Of a DNA stretch of 64,000 nucleotides, positions 57,101-64,000 are shown in pieces. The notes beneath the pieces were generated by a model. It was not told the origin of the DNA, made no database searches, and worked only from the letters and a program-made list of their open reading frames with translations. Made by a program: the position numbers and the translations under genes. The first letter of the stretch is position 1. Each line of letters opens with the position of its first letter. Origin of the DNA: Paratinospora sagittata (taxonomy: Eukaryota > Streptophyta > Magnoliopsida > Ranunculales > Menispermaceae). Where the stretch lies: NCBI GenBank assembly GCA_035771175.1, contig CM069605.1, positions 22,646,288 to 22,710,287 on the forward strand, read 5' to 3'.

Positions 57101-60100
57101 TTGATCTTTTGTAGACTTCGAAAGCTATTGTTTGATGTGTTCTTGATGCAATACAGATGATGTGTTCGTTTTTTATGTGTTATCTTTCCGAGACCACTTC
57201 TTATACGTACAGTTTAAAACAAAGGATAGCCTCTGCAAATCTAAGCACAAAAGGAATAAAATGAAGAACTTGCTGAACAATGACGTTATGATCAAGACAG
57301 ATTGCAATTTTGATTCAATTTGAGGCTTCTTCGCTTGGAAAACTCTTTGGAAAGCTCAATCTAACTTGCAAAAATCATGTGTGTTGTATTTTTGAAAATC
57401 AGAGAATGAGTGTTAAAGAGCAAGAGAGTACAAAACGATTTGAATTCAAAACATTGTTCAATCTAAAGTTGTTTTGGGTGCGAGACAATGGGAATCATCT
57501 AGGTTTTAGTAGAAAATATTTCAATAAAGATAACCTTGCAAAACTGTGTAAGGAATAGAAAAATCGAGCAAGCATAAGTGTCCAGATTTTTCTCGTCAGA
57601 AATATCAGATTTTTGTCTCAAACGTGGATAGCAAGCTATTGGGTTGTGTATCATGTTCTCGTTTAGCAGGCTATAGCAGGTCGATATACACAAACCCGTG
57701 AGCTCGAGTGTTTTAGACTTTCCGATAGCGTGTTATCAAGGCCTATAGCGCGCTATTCCCATCTCACTAAAAATGAAAAGATCACTGCAACAGCTTTATA
57801 AGGAGTTATCAAAGGGGATAGCGCGCTATAGATAATTTTCCAGAAAAACATATGTTTTATTATAGAACCCTATCAGCGTGCTATCAACACTGATAGTGCG
57901 CTAGTGCCTTCTGGAAAATTTTGGCCAATTGCTGGATAGCCTTATTTTTGAAAAATTAATATTTTGACACTTAAGAACCATTCCATTGACACAAAACATA
58001 TTGATATAAGATTAATAATTTTTAAATAATTCGAATCTCATTGAAATTATGATTAAAACCTTTCGAACATCATTTTTTCAAAATGAAATACTATATCGAA
58101 GTGATTTTGAAGACTTTGCAATTTTCAGAGTTTTAGTGCTGAGATTGATCGAGATTTTACCCTACACACCAAAGATCAAACTAATGCATTAGACGTGAGA
58201 TATGTCATCGTTCTTCGAGCTTGATCTTTTGTAGACTTCGAAAGCTATTGTTTGATGTGTTCTGGATGCAATACAGGTGATGTGTTCGTTTTTTATGTGT
58301 TATCTTTCCGAGACCACTTCATATACGTACAGTTTAAAACAAAGGATAGCCTCTGCAAATCTAAGCACAAAAGGAATAAAATGAAGAACTTGCTGAACAA
58401 TGACGTTATCATCAAGACAGATTGCAATTTTGATTCAATTCGAGGCTTCTTCTCTTGGAAAACTCTTTGGAAAGCTCAATCTAACTTGCGAAAATCATGT
58501 GTGTTGTATTTTTGAAAATCAGAGAATGAGTGTTTTATAAAATTAGAAGTTGCAGGTTATAAAGAGCAAGAGAGTACAAAACGATTTGAATTCATAACAT
58601 TGTTCAATCTAAAGTTGTTTTGGGCGTGCGAGACAATGGGAATCATCTAGGTGTTAGTAGAAAATATTTCAATAAAGATAACCATGCAAAACTGCGTAAG
58701 GAATAGAAAAATCGAGCAAGCATAAGTGTCCAGATTTTTCTCGTCAGAAATATCAGATTTTTGTCTCAGACGTGGATAGCGCGCTATTGGGTTGTGTATC
58801 ATGTTCTCGTTTAGCAGGCTATAGCAGGTGGATATACACAAACCCGTGAGCTCGAGTTTTTTAGACTTTCCGATAGCGTGTTATCAAGGCCTATAGCGCG
58901 CTATTGCCCATCTCACTAAAAATGGAAAGATCACTGCAACAGCTTTATAAGGAGTTATCAAAGGGGATAGCGCGCTATAGATAATTTTCCAGAAAAACAT
59001 ATGTTTTATTATAGAACCCTATCAGCGTGCTATCAACACTGATAGTGCGCTAGTGCCTTCTGGAAAATTTTGGCCAATTGCTGGATAGCCTTATTTTTGA
59101 AAAATTAATATTTTGACACTTAAGAACCATTCCATTGACACAAAACATATTGATATAAGATTAATAATTTTTAAATAATTCGAATCTCATTGAAATTATG
59201 ATTAAAACCTTTCGAACATCATTTTTTCAAAATGAAATACTATATCGAAGTGATTTTGAAGACTTTGCAATTTTCAGAGTTTTAGTGCTGAGATTGATCG
59301 AGATTTTACCCTACACACCAAAGATCAAACTAATGCATTAGACGTGAGATATGTCATCGTTCTTCGAGCTTGATCTTTTGTAGACTTCGAAAGCTATTGT
59401 TTGATTTGTTCTTGATGCAATACAGATGATGTCTTCGTTTTTGATGTGTTATCTTTCCGAGACCACTTCTTATACGTACAGTTTAAAACAAAGGATAGCC
59501 TCTGCAAATCTAAGCACAAAAGGAATAAAATGAAGAACTTGCTGAACAATGACGTTATCATCAAGATAGATTGCAATTTTGATTCAATTCGAGGCTTCTT
59601 CTCTTGGAAAACTCTTTGGAAAGCTCAATCTAACTTGCAAAAATCATGTGTGTTGTATTTTTGAAAATCTGAGAATGAGTGTTTTATAAAATTAGAAGTT
59701 GCAGGTTATAAAGAGCAAGAGAGTACAAAACGATTTGAATTCATAACATTGTTCAATCTAAAGTTGTTTTGGGCGTGCGAGACAATGGGAATCATCTAGG
59801 TGTTAGTAGAAAATATTTCAATAAAGATAACCATGCAAAACTGCGTAAGGAATAGAAAAATCGAGCAAGCATAAGTGTCCAGATTTTTCTCGTCAGAAAT
59901 ATCAGATTTTTGTCTCAGACGTGGATAGCGCGCTATTGGGTTGTGTATCATGTTCTCGTTTAGCAGGCTATAGCAGGTCGATATACACAAACCCGTGAGC
60001 TCGAGTGTTTTAGACTTTCCGATAGCGTGTTATCAAGGCCTATAGCGCGCTATTGCCCATCTCACTAAAAATGGAAAGATCACTGCAACAGCTTTATAAG

Positions 60101-63100
60101 GAGTTATCAAAGGGGATAGCGCCCTATAGATAATTTTCCAGAAAAACATATGTTTTATTATAGAACCCTATCAGCGTGCTATCAACACTGATAGTGCGCT
60201 AGTGCCTTCTGGAAAATTTTGGCCAATTGCTGGATAGCCTTATTTTTGAAAAATTAATATTTTGACACTTAAGAACCATTCCATTGACACAAAACATATT
60301 GATATAAGATTAATAATTTTTAAATAATTCGAATCTCATTGAAATTATGATTAAAACCTTTCGAACATCATTTTTTCAAAATGAAATACTATATCGAAGT
60401 GATTTTGAAGACTTTGCAATTTTCAGAGTTTTAGTGCTGAGATTGATCGAGATTTTACCCTACACACCAAAGATCAAACTAATGCATTAGACGTGAGATA
60501 TGTCATCGTTCTTCGAGCTTGATCTTTTGTAGACTTCGAAAGCTATTGTTTGATGTGTTCTTGATGCAATACAGATGATGTCTTCGTTTTTGATGTGTTA
60601 TCTTTCCGAGACCACTTCTTATACGTACAGTTTAAAACAAAGGATAGCCTCTGCAAATCTAAGCACAAAAGGAATAAAATGAAGAACTTGCTGAACAATG
60701 ACGTTATCATCAAGATAGATTGCAATTTTGATTCAATTCGAGGCTTCTTCTCTTGGAAAACTCTTTGGAAAGCTCAATCTAACTCGCAAAAATCATGTGT
60801 GTTGTATTTTTGAAAATCAGAGAACGAGTGTTTTATAAAATTAGAAGTTGCAGGTTATAAAGAGCAAGAGAGTACAAAACGATTTGAATTCATAACATTG
60901 TTCAATCTAAAGTTCTTTTGGGCATGCGAGACAATGGGAATCATCTAGGTGTTAGTAGAAAATATTTCAATAAAGATAACCTTGCAAAACTGTGTAAGGA
61001 ATAAAAAAATTGACCAAGCATAAGTGTCCAGATTTTTCTCGTCAGAAATATCAGATTTTTGTCTCAAACGTGGATAGCAAGCTATTGGGTTGTGTATCAT
61101 GTTCTCGTTTAGCAGGCTATAGCAGGTCGATATACACAAACCCGTGAGCTCGAGTTTTTTAGACTTTCCGATAGCGTGTTATCAAGGCCTATAGCGCGCT
61201 ATTGCCCATCTCACTAAAAATGGAAAGATCACTGCAACAGCTTTATAAGGAGTTATCAAAGGGGATAGCGCCCTATAGATAATTTTCCAGAAAAACATAT
61301 GTTTTATTATAGAACCCTATCAGCGTGCTATCAACACTGATAGTGCGCTAGTGCCTTCTGGAAAATTTTGGCCAATTGCTGGATAGCCTTATTTTTGAAA
61401 AATTGATATTTTGACCCTTAAGAACCATTCCATTGACACAAAACATATTGATATAAGATTAATAATTTTTAAATAATTCGAATCTCCTTGAAATTATGAT
61501 TAAAACCTTTCGAACATCATTTTTTCAAAATGAAATACTATATCGAAGTGATTTTGAAGACTTTGCAATTTTCAGAGTTTTAGTGCTGAGATTGATCGAG
61601 ATTTTACCCTACACACCAAAGATCAAACTAATGCATTAGACGTGAGATATGTCATCGTTCTTCGAGCTTGATCTTTTGTAGACTTCGAAAGCTATTGTTT
61701 GATGTGTTCTTGATGCAATACAGATGATGTGTTCGTTTTTTATGTGTTATCTTTCCGAGACCACTTCTTATACGTACAGTTTAAAACAAAGGATAGCCTC
61801 TGCAAATCTAAGCACAAAAGGAATAAAATGAAGAACTTGCTGAACAATGACGTTATGATCAAGACAGATTGCAATTTTGATTCAATTTGAGGCTTCTTCG
61901 CTTGGAAAACTCTTTGGAAAGCTCAATCTAACTTGCAAAAATCATGTGTGTTGTATTTTTGAAAATCAGAGAATGAGTGTTAAAGAGCAAGAGAGTACAA
62001 AACGATTTGAATTCAAAACATTGTTCAATCTAAAGTTGTTTTGGGTGCGAGACAATGGGAATCATCTAGGTTTTAGTAGAAAATATTTCAATAAAGATAA
62101 CCTTGCAAAACTGTGCAAGGAATAGAAAAATCGAGCAAGCATAAGTGTCCAGATTTTTCTCGTCAGAAATATCAGATTTTTGTCTCAAACGTGGATAGCA
62201 AGCTATTGGGTTGTGTATCATGTTCTCGTTTAGCAGGCTATAGCAGGTCGATATACACAAACCCGTGAGCTCGAGTGTTTTAGACTTTCCGATAGCGTGT
62301 TATCAAGGCCTATAGCGCGCTATTGCCCATCTCACTAAAAATGAAAAGATCACTGCAACAGCTTTATAAGGAGTTATCAAAGGGGATAGCGCGCTATAGA
62401 TAATTTTCCAGAAAAACATATGTTTTATTATAGAACCCTATCAGCGTGCTATCAACACTGATAGTGCGCTAGTGCCTTCTGGAAAATTTTGGCCAATTGC
62501 TGGATAGCCTTATTTTTGAAAAATTAATATTTTGACACTTAAGAACCATTCCATTGACACAAAACATATTGATATAAGATTAATAATTTTTAAATAATTC
62601 GAATCTCATTGAAATTATGATTAAAACCTTTCGAACATCATTTTTTCAAAATGAAATACTATATCGAAGTGATTTTGAAGACTTTGCAATTTTCAGAGTT
62701 TTAGTGCTGAGATTGATCGAGATTTTACCCTACACACCAAAGATCAAACTAATGCATTAGACGTGAGATATGTCATCGTTCTTCGAGCTTGATCTTTTGT
62801 AGACTTCGAAAGCTATTGTTTGATGTGTTCTGGATGCAATACGGGTGATGTGTTCGTTTTTTATGTGTTATCTTTCCGAGACCACTTCATATACGTACAG
62901 TTTAAAACAAAGGATAGCCTCTGCAAATCTAAGCACAAAAGGAATAAAATGAAGAACTTGCGGAACAATGACGTTATCATCAAGACAGATTGCAATTTTG
63001 ATTCAATTCGAGGCTTCTTCTCTTCGAAAACTCTTTGGAAAGCTCAATCTAACTTGCGAAAATCATGTGTGTTGTATTTTTGAAAATCAGAGAATGAGTG

Positions 63101-63264
63101 TTTTATAAAATTAAAAGTTGCTGGTTAAAGAGCAAGAGAGTACAAAATGATTTGAATTCATAACATTGTTCAATCTAAAGTTGTTTTGGGCGTGCGAGAC
63201 AATGGGAATCATCTAGGTGTTAGTAGAAAATATTTCAATAAAGATAACCTTGCAAAACTGTGTA
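54132..63264 (+). repeat. Higher-order repeat: ~4,567-bp tetramer present twice
   Basis: 54132-58698 and 58699-63264 (1,149 + 1,149 + 1,121 + 1,147-1,148). Private variants shared at the 4,567-bp offset: 'caggtggatatac' (54259/58826), 'gatgtcttcg' (54861/59428 and 56010/60577), 'taactcgcaaaaatc' (56214/60781), 'gttcttttgggcatgcg' (56345/60912), 'attgatattttgaccc' (56836/61403) and 'taggttttagtag' (57501/62068). Very few differences are visible (for example ctcagtgaa/ctcattgaa, 55768/60335), making this one of the youngest duplications in the window. Confidence 0.9.
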
Positions 63265-64000
63265 AGGAATAAAAAAATTGACCAAGCATAAGTGTCTAGA
63301 TTTTTCTCGTCATAAATATCAGATTTTTGTCTCAGACGTGGATAGCGCGCTATTGGGTTGTGTATCATGTTCTCGTTTAGCAGGCTATAGCAGGTCGATA
63401 TACACAAACCCGTGAGCTCGAGTTTTTTAGACTTTTCGATAGCGTGTTATCAAGGCCTATAGCGCTATTGCCCATCTCACTAAAAATGGAAAGATCACTG
63501 CAACAGCTTTATAAGGAGTTATCAGAGGGGATAGCGCGCTATAGATAATTTTCCAGAAAAACATATGTTTTATTATAGAACCCTATCAGCGTGCTATCAA
63601 CACTGATAGTGCGCTAGTGCCTTCTGGAAAATTTTGGCCAATTGCTGGATAGCCTTATTTTTGAAAAATTAATATTTTGACACTTAAGAACCATTCATTG
63701 ACACAAAACATATTGATATAAGATTAATAATTTTTAAATAATTCGAATCTCATTGAAATTATGATTAAACCTTTCGAACATCATTTTTTCAAAATGAAAT
63801 ACTATATCGAAGTGATTTTGAAGACTTTGCAATTTTCAGAGTTTTAGTGCTGAGATTGATCGAGATTTTACCCTACACACCAAAGATCAAACTAATGCAT
63901 TAGACGTGAGATATGTCATCGTTCTTCGAGCTTGATCTTTTGTAGACTTCGAAAGCTATTGTTTGATGTGTTCTTGATGAAATACAGGCGATGTGTTCGT
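63265..64000 (+). repeat. Partial terminal monomer, cut by the window end
   Basis: The first 736 bp of a Y-type monomer ('aaattgaccaagc', 'cataaatat') with the shortened palindrome ATAGCGCTAT at 63459-63468. The array evidently continues beyond the window. Confidence 0.9.

Larger units (their letters stand above)
27303..64000 (+). repeat. Satellite array, right part (~1,147-bp monomer)
   Basis: Direct continuation of the left array in the same orientation. After the remainder of the split monomer there are full monomers from 27888 to 63264 and a partial one to the window end. Seven monomers are short at 1,121 bp (27888, 32450, 35865, 43866, 48425, 56430, 60997). They lack 'ttataaaattagaagttgcagg'-type sequence after 'gagtgtt', plus 1-2 bp in 'gggcgtgcgag'. 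The deletion fuses short frames into an 82-codon one, which is not evidence of coding. No other gene or mobile element is visible in these 36.7 kb. Confidence 0.98.

Noticed and set aside
1..64000. Ribosomal DNA intergenic spacer or 5S array as the source of the tandem repeat
   Set aside because: No 18S, 5.8S, 25S or 5S sequence occurs in any monomer, and no Pol I- or Pol III-type promoter was recognised.
27888..64000. Further nested transposons in the right array
   Set aside because: Monomer spacing never departs from 1,121-1,149 bp, so no other insertion larger than a few bases is present.
1..64000. Calling the array centromeric
   Set aside because: Higher-order structure and palindromes are suggestive only; sequence alone cannot show CENH3 occupancy.

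Overview
The window comes from a nuclear plant genome, most likely a flowering plant and probably a eudicot. The evidence is a Tekay/Del-type chromovirus with a plant initiator-Met tRNA primer site, an extra reading frame resembling the 'putative plant transposon protein' family, and a megabase-style satellite array. I see no cellular gene, rRNA or tRNA gene, or CRISPR array.

Layout. About 53 kb of the 64 kb is one head-to-tail satellite with a ~1,147-bp monomer. It occupies 1-16593 and 27303-64000. Phased at 'aggaata', monomers start at 1, 1148, 2293, 3424, 4571, 5715, 6846, 7993, 9141, 10288, 11435, 12582, 13729, 14876 and 16024 (split by the insertion, resuming at 27308). They continue at 27888, 29009, 30156, 31303, 32450, 33571, 34718, 35865, 36986, 38133, 39280, 40427, 41574, 42721, 43866, 44987, 46132, 47280, 48425, 49546, 50693, 51838, 52985, 54132, 55281, 56430, 57551, 58699, 59848, 60997, 62118 and 63265 (cut by the window end). 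Length variants (1,121, 1,131, 1,145 and 1,149 bp) and shared variants show higher-order repeats: a 3,423-bp trimer twice (1-6845), near-identical 1,147-bp copies (9141-14875), a 3,415-bp trimer twice (~31450-38279), a ~4,559-bp tetramer twice (42721-51837) and a ~4,567-bp tetramer twice (54132-63264). Each monomer carries a tight cluster of the 12-bp palindrome ATAGCGCGCTAT and related dyads.

The array is interrupted by one complete LTR retrotransposon on the minus strand (16594-27302, 10,709 bp), flanked by the 5-bp target duplication TTGCA. In its own sense it runs: 5' LTR (27302-25911), tRNA-iMet primer site, AT-rich leader, an extra ORF of 530-543 aa, a ~0.8-kb spacer, gag-protease-RT-RNase H (1,059 aa), one in-frame TAA, integrase plus chromodomain (511 aa), polypurine tract, and 3' LTR (17939-16594). 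The LTRs look almost identical, so the insertion is young. The promoter LTR has nevertheless lost its TATA box by a 9-bp deletion, and pol carries a stop, so this copy is probably not autonomous. The U3 regions carry 10 and 13 copies of a 20-21-bp repeat with a GAACGTTC palindrome lying directly upstream of the TATA position.

Most notable are the extra ORF upstream of gag in a chromovirus, splice-acceptor-like tracts just before both start codons, the U3 palindrome array, and the nested higher-order structure of the palindrome-bearing satellite.
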